A stretch of DNA of 64,000 nucleotides, taken from the NCBI RefSeq assembly GCF_016735585.2, contig NZ_JAERSE020000003.1, positions 372,001 to 436,000 on the forward strand. Reading direction: 5' to 3'. The notes under the pieces are model-generated. The model was not told the origin of the DNA. It saw nothing but the letters and a program-made list of their open reading frames with translations, and did not search any database. Of this stretch, positions 33,818-42,952 are shown in pieces. Position 1 is the first letter of the stretch; each line of letters starts with the position of its first letter. Source of the stretch: Chryseobacterium tagetis (GTDB lineage: Bacteria > Bacteroidota > Bacteroidia > Flavobacteriales > Weeksellaceae). A program made the translations under genes and the position numbers.

Positions 33818-36217
33818 TTATTTCAAAATCTCTTTATCATAAAGAAGATTGTCGTCTTCATCAAAACTTATAATAAGCATTTTATACTGTTTTGCGGTAT
33901 CGTTATTGAAAAACTTGATTCTCGGAGGAACGTAGTCACTGTCGAATAAATTCGGATTCCAGTATAATGTTTCTCGGGTATCGTTTTCGATTTTTACCGG
34001 AGCATCGTTATCGATCATTTCAATAGGAAACTCTGAAGGCTTATCGTATCCTTTTACTATAGCCAGGTTATTATTTTGTGTTGCTTTTTCAGTGATTTTA
34101 GGTTTCATGTTTCCCTTCATGGTATAGATTAATACTGCATCACCTATTAATCCTGCCCCTTTAATGATTTTCACCATAGCAATATTGGTAACTGGCAAAC
34201 TTGCAATCATACTGGCATCGGTTTGCATCTCATCTAAATACACTTTTGCCGGGCTGTTGCGGATATAAGGAACATTCACTCCCGAATTATCTTTTTGAAA
34301 AGTCAATCCCGCTGCTCTTCCCTGTAGCCAATCAAAAATATTATTTGATCCTGCGACATGTTGATCTTCATTCACAAAGTCAAATATCGTTGAATTGATA
34401 GAACTGAACATTCCGGTTGAAAGCTGTTTATCCAATTCTTCTTTTGGGTCCTTTTTCTTCCCGACTAATTTTACTTCTTCAATCTGTACATCAACGTTCT
34501 CCGTTTTTTTATTGTTTTTTTGCGTATTGATGGCTCTGGAAATTGAAGGAGAAAGTTTTCTATTTTCCGAAGCTGCTACCAACTTATATTTGGTCGTTGG
34601 GAGATTGCCTTTAAATTCTGTAGGAATTACAAGTGGCTCTACTGTGACAAACAAATTATCCGTAGTAGCTTCCTTATCTTTTTCTGCATTTACAAACAAA
34701 GAAACACTCAAAGGCTCATCAAAGCTAAGATTATCCAAATAAACGTATCCGTTCTGATCGGTTTTGAACAAATTAACAGAAGGCGGGTTTTTCCCCAGTT
34801 TCAATGCCAAAGTTACATTTGTGTCTTTCAGCATCGCATTGTTTTTAAGAGGTTTTACCCTGTAAGAAAGAAATTTTAGAGAATTGTTTTTGATGGACGG
34901 GGCAGATCCGCTAAGCACAGAATTCCAGTCAAATCTTTTCCAGTTTTCAGAAATAAGCAGGGCATCTAAAGCTTCACTATTGGCATTGGCAGAGAAATAC
35001 TGCGCCGGAGCGTCTATTTTTGAAGTAAAATCTCCTGTTAGCCAAAGACCACTCAGTATATTTTCTTCTTCCGGGGTTGTACTGCCGTCGTCTTCACTTA
35101 CCAAAACGGTATAATTTTTAAAATACGACTCCGGAGAAAGATCAATGCTATTGAAAGATCTTGGCGTTGTCTTTAAGCTTTTCCCGATAATGTCTGCTTT
35201 CTCGATCTTTAAAGTATTGGGTTTTATAAAGCACAGTCGTTGTGCAACCAGATTATCCTGATCATCAAATACAGCCAATTGTAAAATACCGTTGGCTCCG
35301 TTACTTATTTTTGTAGGAATAAGACTGGATGCTTCATTAATTAGCTGATTGATATTGGCTCTGTACGCCAAATGGTTGTTGATGGTTCCTACAATTTTAT
35401 AATTTTGGAGCTGCTGTTTTAAATTCACCCCTTTTAAACTGTATTTAATCCCGTCTTTAGAACTGGAAACTTCTAAGCTAAGACCGCTGTTGGCTACTTC
35501 CGGTAAATCTATGGTCTGCTTTTTCCCTGCATTATCCTGAATAATCACCTGATATTTTTTTCCTGAAGCAGGGGTTAGGCTAAAAGAAGCAACGTTTTTA
35601 TCGAAAGATTTAAAGGTTACTACAGATACGTTGGGATTTTGGGAGTCTATTATTTTTCCGCTCCAGCTTTCAGGCAGGGAAGTATTGCCAGACATTCTTA
35701 CGGCAAACTTCGTAGGCATACCATTGATGAAAGTGCCACCTTCCGGAAAGGCTTTTGCAGACCACTCAGAACTTTTGGCAACTTCTAATGTTTTAGTGGA
35801 AGCTGGATTGTAGACCGGAATCGTTTTAACAATCTGAAAATCTTCACTGAAATTGGTCATGTAAGGCGTATAAGCTCTGATGAAATACACCTGCTCGGGA
35901 AGATCTTCTTTTAGTTTAAAATCTCCGCTTCCTTCACCATTGGTCAAAAGTAAAGTTTTCCAGTCGATTAGTTTTTTATCAGAATCATATAACTCAACGA
36001 ATAGAGTAGTAGATAATGCAGAACGATTGTAACCATCAAAAACAAAACTTTTGAACCAGATCTGGTCACCGGCTGCATATTGTTGTTTGTCTGTAAGAAG
36101 GTATACTTTTTCTTGTTCGTAATTATTCTCAAGATTTGTTATTGCTTTTTCCAGCTTAGTTTGTGAAAATACAGGTTGTACTGTTGAAATGAGCAATAAA
36201 AAAAAAATATTTTTCAT
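33818..36217 (-). CDS. Large exported MG2-like / TonB-plug-like protein
   Basis: The 799-residue product has a signal peptide (to ~19) and begins with an MG2-like region typical of Bacteroidota (~35-125; VYLLTDKQQYAAGDQIWFKSFVFDG and LFVELYD, as in alpha-2-macroglobulin-type domains). Beta-sandwich domains follow (~130-560). A short plug-like segment near residues 640-720 (IFDWLQGRAAGLTF, VYLDEM, IAMVKIIKGAGL) resembles the TonB-receptor plug, but no barrel follows. Such proteins are probably anchored at the cell surface or in the periplasm; the function is unknown. It is monocistronic, with a terminator behind it. Confidence 0.75.
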   Translation of the reverse strand: MKNIFFLLLISTVQPVFSQTKLEKAITNLENNYEQEKVYLLTDKQQYAAGDQIWFKSFVFDGYNRSALSTTLFVELYDSDKKLIDWKTLLLTNGEGSGDFKLKEDLPEQVYFIRAYTPYMTNFSEDFQIVKTIPVYNPASTKTLEVAKSSEWSAKAFPEGGTFINGMPTKFAVRMSGNTSLPESWSGKIIDSQNPNVSVVTFKSFDKNVASFSLTPASGKKYQVIIQDNAGKKQTIDLPEVANSGLSLEVSSSKDGIKYSLKGVNLKQQLQNYKIVGTINNHLAYRANINQLINEASSLIPTKISNGANGILQLAVFDDQDNLVAQRLCFIKPNTLKIEKADIIGKSLKTTPRSFNSIDLSPESYFKNYTVLVSEDDGSTTPEEENILSGLWLTGDFTSKIDAPAQYFSANANSEALDALLISENWKRFDWNSVLSGSAPSIKNNSLKFLSYRVKPLKNNAMLKDTNVTLALKLGKNPPSVNLFKTDQNGYVYLDNLSFDEPLSVSLFVNAEKDKEATTDNLFVTVEPLVIPTEFKGNLPTTKYKLVAASENRKLSPSISRAINTQKNNKKTENVDVQIEEVKLVGKKKDPKEELDKQLSTGMFSSINSTIFDFVNEDQHVAGSNNIFDWLQGRAAGLTFQKDNSGVNVPYIRNSPAKVYLDEMQTDASMIASLPVTNIAMVKIIKGAGLIGDAVLIYTMKGNMKPKITEKATQNNNLAIVKGYDKPSEFPIEMIDNDAPVKIENDTRETLYWNPNLFDSDYVPPRIKFFNNDTAKQYKMLIISFDEDDNLLYDKEILK

Positions 36218-36325
36218 AGAAATCTTAACGCATTTTTAATCCAATGCTAAATTACTCAATAAAAGACTGCAAACTCTTCAAATTTCAAAAATTAAGGAGA
36301 TTTTAACTAAATAAGAATAGTAAAC

Positions 36326-36360
36326 AAAAAAGAGCACTACTTATTTAAAAATAGTACCCT
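36326..36360 (-). terminator. Probable terminator of the leftward tape-measure operon
   Basis: Read on the minus strand, GGTACTATT and AAGTAGTGC pair imperfectly and are followed by CTTTTTT. Confidence 0.5.
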
Positions 36361-36387
36361 TCTGGTCTTTTGAAAAAATAACAACCG

Positions 36388-37917
36388 TTACCAGTTGATA
36401 AATATGAATTTTTTTTGCCAGGGCAATTTAACAAGACCAATCCCCCAAGAAAGCCTGTCAAGTAAGATATCCTGTGTTTTTCGTTCTACCGTAAGTATAT
36501 AATCGTGATTGGAAATCTCTAATTTACCGGAACGCTGAAAAAATTCATTTTGTAATAATGCTGCGGAGGATTTTTTCATTGGGCTCCAGTTGTGCTGAAC
36601 ACTTTCTATTACGTTTTTAGCCTGTGTTTTATGCTTGCGAGAAAGCTTGATGTGTCTGTTAATAGGCTGCTCCAACGGAATATTGCATAAGAATTTTTCA
36701 AAAAGCATCTCGTATTCGGGAGCATTTATGTTTCCGGTCGCTATGTAATGCAGTAAATGGGCGCACAATTCGGGATCAATGAGCTGTTGGGTTTTGGGAT
36801 CCAGGAGATCGCAATGCTCAAAAAAGGTTTTGAGAAAGGGGTGAATCAAAATGAGTCCTGCATTTTGGACGTATTTTTCAGATTCCGGCTTTATATCTTC
36901 ATAGTCTGTTTCATCATTTTCTTGATCAATGGTCTTCATCAAAGTTTTTGCAGTTTCAATATAATCTATTGTATGGTCAGTGTCCCTTGTATGTTTGGTA
37001 TCTATTGTACTTTTGGCCGCTATTATATTATCAGGAGCTATCATATTGCTTTTAATGTGATTAAGAATTTCGGTTTCTTCAATAAAAGGGAAAATCTTAA
37101 CGACTGTTTTCCAATTCTGGTGATTGTTTTTTACCTGTGATGGTTTTGCAGCTTCTATTTTTATTATTTGCTGGAAAAGATATTCTTTAAGATTGTCGAT
37201 TGAGGAAGAATTTAAATACTTAGATACCAGCTCTAAGATCAAACGCCATACAATGACTCTGTCATTTGATTTCAGTTTGGATATTAGATGTATTATATCA
37301 TGATTATCTAAGTTGATTTTTACTTCTTTATTATCTAAAATAGCAAAATATAGCTGTACAATTTGCTCATTTGACAGCTGATTAATAATCCGGTTCTGAA
37401 CATTGGATTTTGACAATACAGGGATGATCTTTTTTTGAAATGAGTTGACCGAAATCAGGATATCAAATGTAGCCGGTTCTAAAAGATTGATACTTTTTTT
37501 GTCCGAATTCCACCATGGCCTATCTCCTTTTTCTAAAAAATAAATAAAAGCCTGAACCATTTTTTCCTGATTGTCGATCAGATATGCCTTAACGTCATGT
37601 TCTTTTTCCGGATCTGAATGTTCAATGGGTTTTGTGATCTCTGATAATTCGTCTTTAAAAGCTTGGGCAATTTTATCTTTTAATTCTGTATTTAGCGAAC
37701 TACTTTTCACGTCCAGATTCAATTCTAATAGGGGAATCTGTATAGTATGATCAGCCAGCTGATATTTTAAATCATTGATGTACTTTTCTATTTCCGGAAA
37801 AACATCCATAGACAAGAAACTATTGATGTCTTCTTTTATGCCAAATGCTTTTTCTTTGTTGTTGACTGTAATTTCAACAAAGACTTTCTGAATGATATGA
37901 TCCTGCTTCACATTCAA
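36388..37917 (-). CDS. eCIS tape-measure-like protein (CIS_TMP family)
   Basis: The 509-residue product matches the contractile-injection-system tape-measure family (the Afp14 position): an N-terminal HIIQKVFVEI/GIKEDINSFL segment, a helical middle part with NELYF-like repeated helices (LVSKYLNSSS, QQIIKIEA), and a conserved end with NAGLILIHPFLKTFFEHCDLLD (~352-373), LLHYIATGN (~392) and NWSPMKKSSAALLQNEFFQRSG (~438-459). It is thought to set the length of the tube and sheath. The first codon is TTG at 37917 or GTG at 37911: an in-frame stop lies just upstream and no ATG is near, so translation may be kept low. It lies on the strand opposite to the structural genes. Confidence 0.85.
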   Translation of the reverse strand: MNVKQDHIIQKVFVEITVNNKEKAFGIKEDINSFLSMDVFPEIEKYINDLKYQLADHTIQIPLLELNLDVKSSSLNTELKDKIAQAFKDELSEITKPIEHSDPEKEHDVKAYLIDNQEKMVQAFIYFLEKGDRPWWNSDKKSINLLEPATFDILISVNSFQKKIIPVLSKSNVQNRIINQLSNEQIVQLYFAILDNKEVKINLDNHDIIHLISKLKSNDRVIVWRLILELVSKYLNSSSIDNLKEYLFQQIIKIEAAKPSQVKNNHQNWKTVVKIFPFIEETEILNHIKSNMIAPDNIIAAKSTIDTKHTRDTDHTIDYIETAKTLMKTIDQENDETDYEDIKPESEKYVQNAGLILIHPFLKTFFEHCDLLDPKTQQLIDPELCAHLLHYIATGNINAPEYEMLFEKFLCNIPLEQPINRHIKLSRKHKTQAKNVIESVQHNWSPMKKSSAALLQNEFFQRSGKLEISNHDYILTVERKTQDILLDRLSWGIGLVKLPWQKKFIFINW

Positions 37918-37957
37918 TAGATTTTAGTGATATGATATTGATAATAGTGGAATTATT

Positions 37958-38278
37958 TTACTTCTGATCAAATTCTCCTCCCCAGAAACCGGCAGGACAA
38001 AGGCTTAATTTTGATCTTTGTTTGGCGCTCAGTCTGCATCCACAACCTCTTATAAACCCGTCTTTCGGAGCATCTGCAACTTCCAGTGTATTAGGATTCA
38101 GCCATTTCATAGCATTGCAGTTGTTGCCATTTTTTATTGGGCATTCATTACAGATCTGTTCTCTTAATGAAAAAATAGCTTCTTCATTTTGGTCGGCAAC
38201 CCCAAGCTTTGATCGTAGTTCGTTGAAATGGCCGCCAATGATTTCATTGCGCTTGCCAAAAAGTTTTTTGATATTCAT
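37958..38278 (-). CDS. Small six-cysteine protein next to the eCIS tape measure
   Basis: The 106-residue product carries two clusters of cysteines: ICNECP and NNC (about residues 43-53), then GCGC (~81) and a final LCPAGFWGG (~93-101). This layout, with C-x-x-C pairs and a C-P-x-G-(K/F)-W ending, suggests a metal-binding ribbon, and resembles small Cys-rich proteins in Bacteroidota phage and eCIS loci. The N-terminus (MNIKKLFGKRNEIIGGH) is basic. It is transcribed leftwards, 40 bases ahead of the tape-measure gene. Chaperone, adaptor or regulator are all possible; no function is assigned. Confidence 0.65.
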   Translation of the reverse strand: MNIKKLFGKRNEIIGGHFNELRSKLGVADQNEEAIFSLREQICNECPIKNGNNCNAMKWLNPNTLEVADAPKDGFIRGCGCRLSAKQRSKLSLCPAGFWGGEFDQK

Positions 38279-38305
38279 GTGATTAGAGTTTTAAAATTAT
38301 GGGGT

Positions 38306-38337
38306 CAAAATTAGAGGAAGAAAAATCATCTTACGAA
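38306..38337 (-). promoter_or_regulatory. Candidate leftward promoter of the tape-measure operon
   Basis: On the minus strand, TTCG (38334-38337), a 20-base spacer and TAATTTTG (38306-38313) match TTTG / TAnnTTTG with one difference. The Cys-rich gene starts 28 bases further. Confidence 0.5.
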
Positions 38338-38355
38338 TTATAAGACCTCTCTATT

Positions 38356-38705
38356 CTGTCTTTGCAGTAAAAGACAAAATCATTTTTCCACCATAAAGGG
38401 GTTGAAATTTTTAAGAATAGGTTGGTGTAAAAAAGGAAAGAGTACTACCTAAATTATTTGTAATAAATATTGATCTCAAAAAACTAAAAACGGCAATTTA
38501 TTTACCTCCTGTTTATGTTGGTGTAAAATATTTTTTTTAATAACAAAATTAAACTTGAATAATGATGTTATATTTCACATAGACTAGATTATTAAAATTG
38601 TGTTTCTTAAATTTTAAAGTATATTTTATTGCTTATTAATGTTTTGTGATTTAAATTTTAATTATTATTCCACTGAAATAGAAATATTATTTACTGCAAA
38701 GACAG
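38356..38705. repeat. Perfect 16-bp inverted repeat spanning the eCIS promoter region
   Basis: CTGTCTTTGCAGTAAA at 38356-38371 is exactly complementary to 38690-38705, 318 bases away. Each arm carries a TGTCTTT/AAAGACA word, and the same word recurs at 38372 and 38727, so it could be a set of operator sites. Confidence 0.6.
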
Positions 38706-38723
38706 GTTTGCCCCCTCGAAATA

Positions 38724-38756
38724 TTTGTCTTTTGAGTGGGTCTGATTGTATGTTTG
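38724..38756 (+). promoter_or_regulatory. Main rightward eCIS promoter candidate
   Basis: TTTG (38724-38727), a 21-base spacer and TATGTTTG (38749-38756) match both consensus boxes exactly. The predicted start of transcription is about 20 bases before the DUF4255 start codon at 38782. Confidence 0.65.
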
Positions 38757-38781
38757 CATCATAATAACAAAGAACAAAATT

Positions 38782-39363
38782 ATGATTAAAGAAGTATTGA
38801 TAATTTTAAAAGATAAACTGAATGATTCAGAAAATGGTTTAATGGATGATGATGGCGAAATCGCTGTTGTTGATGATATTGCAAAGCATGATGAGGAAAC
38901 CGAATTGCTTGATAATAAGGTGGTAATTACTTTATTAAATGTACAGGAAGAATCTACATTGAAAAACGCCTCATGGTACACAAGGACTACAATAAGTGAA
39001 AATCCGCCTTTGTATGATATGAAAAAGCAGAATCCACCTGCTTATTTAAATTTATACGTGATGATTTCTGCAAACAGAACTGCCTATGATAAAGCTTTGT
39101 CAAACATTTCGAAAACTATTGAAATATTTCAGACCAACAATGTTTTGGAATATGTTGATGCTGATGAGACAAAAAATTTCAAATTCAGGATTGAACTGCA
39201 TTCTATTCCGTTCGATCAGCTAAGTTACGTTTGGGGATTATTAGGAGGAAAAGTGATGCCTTCTGTCTTATACAAGATAAGCGTAATCAAAATAGAAGCT
39301 GTAGAAAAAACACCTATTAAATTAATTGATGAAGTAAGTATACAAAGTATCAAAGTCAATTAA
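38782..39363 (+). CDS. DUF4255 tail terminator/cap protein of eCIS (Afp16-like)
   Basis: From ATG 38782 the 193-residue product has the DUF4255 (Pvc16_N) layout: MIKEVLIILKDKLND, an internal VVITLLNVQEESTLKN segment (~53-68), NPPAYLNLYVMISANRTAYDKALSNISKTIEIFQ (~84-117) and LPFDQLSYVWG-like SIPFDQLSYVWGLLGGKVMPSVLYKISVIKI (~143-173). In Afp and PVC this protein caps the tube and sheath at the distal end. It opens the operon, whereas afp16 closes the afp cluster. ATG 38782 was chosen because the promoter ends ahead of it and the usual N-terminus begins there. Confidence 0.9.
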   Translation: MIKEVLIILKDKLNDSENGLMDDDGEIAVVDDIAKHDEETELLDNKVVITLLNVQEESTLKNASWYTRTTISENPPLYDMKKQNPPAYLNLYVMISANRTAYDKALSNISKTIEIFQTNNVLEYVDADETKNFKFRIELHSIPFDQLSYVWGLLGGKVMPSVLYKISVIKIEAVEKTPIKLIDEVSIQSIKVN

Positions 39364-39411
39364 TCATAAAAACAAAAATAAAAACTAATAACCTTTTTAA
39401 ACTTTCAAAAC

Positions 39412-41106
39412 ATGTCAAATCCAACAACACCTGGTGTTTCAGTTGAAGAAATTACAAGACTTCCTTACTCAGTTACATTAGCAGATACAGCTATACCGGC
39501 ATTTATTGGGTATACTGAGTTTGCAACGGAGGGCTATAATGAGCCATTCAAAATCGATTCTTTTTTGCAATATGAAAAGTATTTTGGAAAAGCAAAAAAA
39601 GAAAATATTCAGCTGAAAGATGTAGAAGGAAAAGGAGTACAGCTTATAGCCCCCGAAGTACAGTTTTTAATGTATTATTCCCTTCAAATGTATTTTGCCA
39701 ATGGTGGTGGCCCTTGTTACATTGTTTCTGTAGGAAATTATACCTCTTCAGAAGTCAACTATGTTGATTTGAAAAATGGTTTGGATATGATTGAAAATTC
39801 AAAGGAACCAACACTTACTGTTTTTCCCGATGCTACCTTATTAACAGACCAGGAAGATTTCTACAAAATCTATAATGAAGCAATCACTCAGGCTGAACAG
39901 GTGAAAAACAGATTTGTGATAGTAGATACATATTATGGAAATTCTACTACCTCATCAGGAAATCTTAATACGATCAGTTACTTTAGAAGTAAAGTAAAGA
40001 CTTCCAGCCATGCTGCTGCGTACTATCCTCATTTAAAAACCATTTTGAACTATACTTTTGATGATAAAACGCCTATAGTACATACCGGTTTACAAAATAC
40101 AGGAGAAACCAGTGGTACTTTTTATGTCGGTGAGAGTAGCGCTATAGAGGAATTGAGAACTTTAGCCATTGAAGAAATTACCATTGGGTCTGCAGATGCT
40201 TTTGTTCTTGCTGATTTACTAGCTCAGGCTATTGCCATTGCAGAAGAAGTTAAGGAAACAGCAGATGTAAAAACAGCTTTAAAAGTAGCTATTATAGAGG
40301 CAAAAGCTGTATTAGAAGCGATATATGACGGAACGATAGACGATTTTATGATTCCTGAAGGTTCAGAAGACAATGAACCTGCCTTTAGTGAAGAGTTTAG
40401 AGTATTAAAAGAAGCAATTCAAGCTGCAGAAGACAAAGTAGGAGATGCAGACGGTATCACCCTTAAAAATTTAGAATCATCCAATTCTGCACTCTATAAT
40501 CAGGTAAAAAAAGAGATAAGATCATTAAATGTTATTCTGCCACCATCATCAACAATCGCAGGAGTATACGGCAGAATAGACAGCGTAAGAGGAGTATGGA
40601 AAGCCCCGGCAAACGTGAGTCTTAATTATGTAGTGACACCTACAGAAAAGGTTTCAGATAAAGAACAATCGGAGCTGAATATTGATGTTTCAGGAAAATC
40701 GATCAATGCGATCAGAACTTTTACAGGAAAAGGCACCTTGGTTTGGGGAGCAAGAACACTCGACGGGAGAGACAAGAAAGAAGAGGATAAAGATAATGAA
40801 TGGAAATATATACAGGTACGCCGTTATTATGATATGATTGAGCAGGCAATCAACCAGGCACTCAAGCCATTCATTGATCAACCCAATATATCCCATACCT
40901 GGTTACGGGCCAAAACAATGCTGGAAAATTTTCTTCACCAGCAATGGATAGATGGTGCATTAGCAGGAAGTACTTCCAAAGAAGCCTATTCTGTTGAAAC
41001 TGGTCTGGATAAATATAAAGATAAAACGATGAATGTAACGGTGAAGGTAGCATTAGTACGTCCGGCAGAATTTATCGTATTGAACTTCTCACACAAATTA
41101 CAATAA
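39412..41106 (+). CDS. eCIS contractile sheath protein 1, with helical insertion
   Basis: The 564-residue product is a phage-tail-sheath family protein: TPGVSVEEI and AIPAFIGYT at the start, QMYFANGGGPCYIVSVG (~86-102), RFVIVDTY (~166), PSSTIAGVYGRID (~379), KGTLVWGARTLDG (~437) and the C-terminal hand-over arm ending FSHKLQ. Residues ~225-350 form a charged, Ala/Glu-rich helical insertion that sheath 3 lacks. It shares the family core with the two other sheaths but is the most diverged and lacks their final Glu-Ser. It is the first sheath of the operon. Confidence 0.93.
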   Translation: MSNPTTPGVSVEEITRLPYSVTLADTAIPAFIGYTEFATEGYNEPFKIDSFLQYEKYFGKAKKENIQLKDVEGKGVQLIAPEVQFLMYYSLQMYFANGGGPCYIVSVGNYTSSEVNYVDLKNGLDMIENSKEPTLTVFPDATLLTDQEDFYKIYNEAITQAEQVKNRFVIVDTYYGNSTTSSGNLNTISYFRSKVKTSSHAAAYYPHLKTILNYTFDDKTPIVHTGLQNTGETSGTFYVGESSAIEELRTLAIEEITIGSADAFVLADLLAQAIAIAEEVKETADVKTALKVAIIEAKAVLEAIYDGTIDDFMIPEGSEDNEPAFSEEFRVLKEAIQAAEDKVGDADGITLKNLESSNSALYNQVKKEIRSLNVILPPSSTIAGVYGRIDSVRGVWKAPANVSLNYVVTPTEKVSDKEQSELNIDVSGKSINAIRTFTGKGTLVWGARTLDGRDKKEEDKDNEWKYIQVRRYYDMIEQAINQALKPFIDQPNISHTWLRAKTMLENFLHQQWIDGALAGSTSKEAYSVETGLDKYKDKTMNVTVKVALVRPAEFIVLNFSHKLQ

Positions 41107-41138
41107 TTCAAACAACACATTCAATCATGAATGAACAT

Positions 41139-41155
41139 TCGAAGTACTGCTTCGA
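41139..41155 (+). promoter_or_regulatory. Small intercistronic hairpin after sheath 1
   Basis: TCGAAG and CTTCGA pair around a five-base loop in the 83-base gap before sheath 2. No T run follows. It may affect mRNA processing or stability. Confidence 0.35.
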
Positions 41156-41189
41156 GGAATAATTAATATTAATTTAAAATTTTTAACAA

Positions 41190-42911
41190 ATGAATTACAA
41201 AACCCCTGGAGTCTATGTGGAGGAACTGGAAACATTTCCACCTTCCGTAGCGCAAGTTGAAACAGCTATTCCCGCTTTTATAGGGTATACAGCAGAAGGA
41301 CCACAAAATCAGCCAACGAGAATTTCTTCTATGTTGGAATATGAAGCACTTTTTGGAAAAGCAAATCCGGAAGCCTTCTCTGTAGCCTTCAAAGATGGTG
41401 TTGCAACGGCAACACAAACTATGGTAAGTGATTTTAAAATGTACTATGCCATGCAAATGTATTTCGCGAATGGCGGAGGACCTTGCTATATTGTTTCAGT
41501 AGGAGATTATAGCGGTTCGGTGACGGTAGGAGATTCTATAACAGAAGGAACCTTATTATATGGTCTTGAATTACTGAAAAAAGAAGACGAACCCACTCTT
41601 ATCGTGTTCCCCGATCTTCAAGGTTTAGTTCCTACTGCTGCTGAAGTTGCTGCTGCTACTGATAATGTCGAAGTAGCGGAAGATGACGAAACGGTTGCTG
41701 CTGCTGCTAAAGCTGCTGCTGCCGATGTTGCTGCTGCTGCTAATGGTGGTGCCGATATACAAGCTGCTGTGGCTGCTGCTGTGGCTAAAGTGAGTACTTA
41801 TCCTGTTACTGATGCTGCTGATCTTGTTCAGGTTGCTAAGAATAAAGCGGCTAAAGCAGTTGCAAATGCTGCTCAAGTTGCGGGTGATGCTTCAAATGCT
41901 ACTGTTACTAGTGTAAAGACTGCTGCTACTGCTGCTGCTGCTGTTTTTACTGCTGTTTTTAACACCGCTAAAGCTATTGCGGAAGATGCTGCTGCTTATG
42001 TAGCTGATATTTCTACGGTTAGTGCTGCTGATATCACTGCTGCTTACTCTTTATACAATACAGCATTGAAGCAGGCAGAACTGATGAAAGACAGATTCGT
42101 TATTATGGACGTCCTTGGAGATGAGGTTATTTTTAGGAGTAAAGTAAATGCTGAAGGCTTAAAATATGGTGCAGCATATCACCCAAAATTAAAAACAATT
42201 TTAAGCTATGCTTTTAACGAAGCGAATGTTGTAGTGACTGGTGAATTTGGGATTACAAACTTAGCAGGATTAAAATCAACGAATTCTGATTTCTACAACA
42301 AGGCTAAAAACGCAATTGAATCTAAAAGAGTGGTATTGGCTCCATCATCATCTATGGCCGGAGTGTATGCTAAAGTAGACAGTACTTCAGGAGTATGGAA
42401 AGCACCGGCTAACTTAGGACTTAATTTCGTAGAAGCACCTACAGTAAAAATTTCTAATAAAGACCAGGATGCTCTGAATGTAGATCCAATAGCGGGAAAA
42501 TCAATTAATGTTATCAGAACATTCGCAGGAAAAGGAACTTTGGTTTGGGGAGCAAGAACCTTAGACGGAAACAGCAACGAATGGAGATATGTATCCGTAC
42601 GTCGTTTCTTCAGCATGGTAGAAGAATCTGTGAAAAAATCAACAGAACGTTTCGTTTTCGAAGCCAATACAGCCAATACATGGGTACGTGTACAAACGAT
42701 GATCGAGAATTTCCTAAACCAGCAATGGCAAGACGGAGCATTGGCAGGAAGCAAGCCTGAAGAGGCTTACTATGTAAGTGTAGGTTTGAACAAAACGATG
42801 TCTGCTCAGGATATTTTAGAAGGAAGAATGAACATCGAGATCGGTATGGCGGCAGTACGCCCAGCTGAATTTATTGTGTTACGTTTTTCACACAAGCTAC
42901 AGGAATCATAA
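41190..42911 (+). CDS. eCIS contractile sheath protein 2, with alanine-rich insertion
   Basis: The 573-residue product shares the sheath core (YKTPGVYVEELETFPPS, QMYFANGGGPCYIVSVG, RFVIMDVLGDE, APSSSMAGVYAKVD, KGTLVWGARTLDG, RFSHKLQES). Residues ~147-285 form a low-complexity insertion made largely of Ala with Val, Asp and Lys (AAAAKAAAADVAAAANGG and similar), coded mostly by GCT triplets. This insertion lies in another surface loop than that of sheath 1. The C-terminal ~190 residues are nearly identical to sheath 3 at both protein and DNA level. Confidence 0.92.
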   Translation: MNYKTPGVYVEELETFPPSVAQVETAIPAFIGYTAEGPQNQPTRISSMLEYEALFGKANPEAFSVAFKDGVATATQTMVSDFKMYYAMQMYFANGGGPCYIVSVGDYSGSVTVGDSITEGTLLYGLELLKKEDEPTLIVFPDLQGLVPTAAEVAAATDNVEVAEDDETVAAAAKAAAADVAAAANGGADIQAAVAAAVAKVSTYPVTDAADLVQVAKNKAAKAVANAAQVAGDASNATVTSVKTAATAAAAVFTAVFNTAKAIAEDAAAYVADISTVSAADITAAYSLYNTALKQAELMKDRFVIMDVLGDEVIFRSKVNAEGLKYGAAYHPKLKTILSYAFNEANVVVTGEFGITNLAGLKSTNSDFYNKAKNAIESKRVVLAPSSSMAGVYAKVDSTSGVWKAPANLGLNFVEAPTVKISNKDQDALNVDPIAGKSINVIRTFAGKGTLVWGARTLDGNSNEWRYVSVRRFFSMVEESVKKSTERFVFEANTANTWVRVQTMIENFLNQQWQDGALAGSKPEEAYYVSVGLNKTMSAQDILEGRMNIEIGMAAVRPAEFIVLRFSHKLQES

Positions 42912-42952
42912 AAATACATCAACCTAAATAACAATTAAATATAAAAATAATT

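Larger units (their letters stand above)
38279..38781. other. Divergent promoter region of the eCIS locus (503 bases)
   Basis: Very AT-rich. It holds promoter-like elements for both directions (38306-38337 leftward, 38724-38756 rightward) and a perfect 16-bp inverted repeat (38356-38371 and 38690-38705). Between 38400 and 38680 there is no gene and no other clear element. Confidence 0.65.

Noticed and set aside
36757..37140. Plus-strand frame of 127 codons with hydrophobic content
   Set aside because: It lies wholly inside the tape-measure gene on the other strand, whose family match is clear; this is the antisense shadow.
38279..38781. Operator of the S24 repressor at the eCIS promoter
   Set aside because: I looked for ACGAACA/TGTTCGT and similar palindromes and found none, so direct control of the eCIS promoter by this repressor is not supported by sequence.
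41629..42050. Frameshift or sequencing error in sheath 2
   Set aside because: The Ala-rich insert keeps the frame and the motifs on both sides are intact, so it is a real in-frame insertion.
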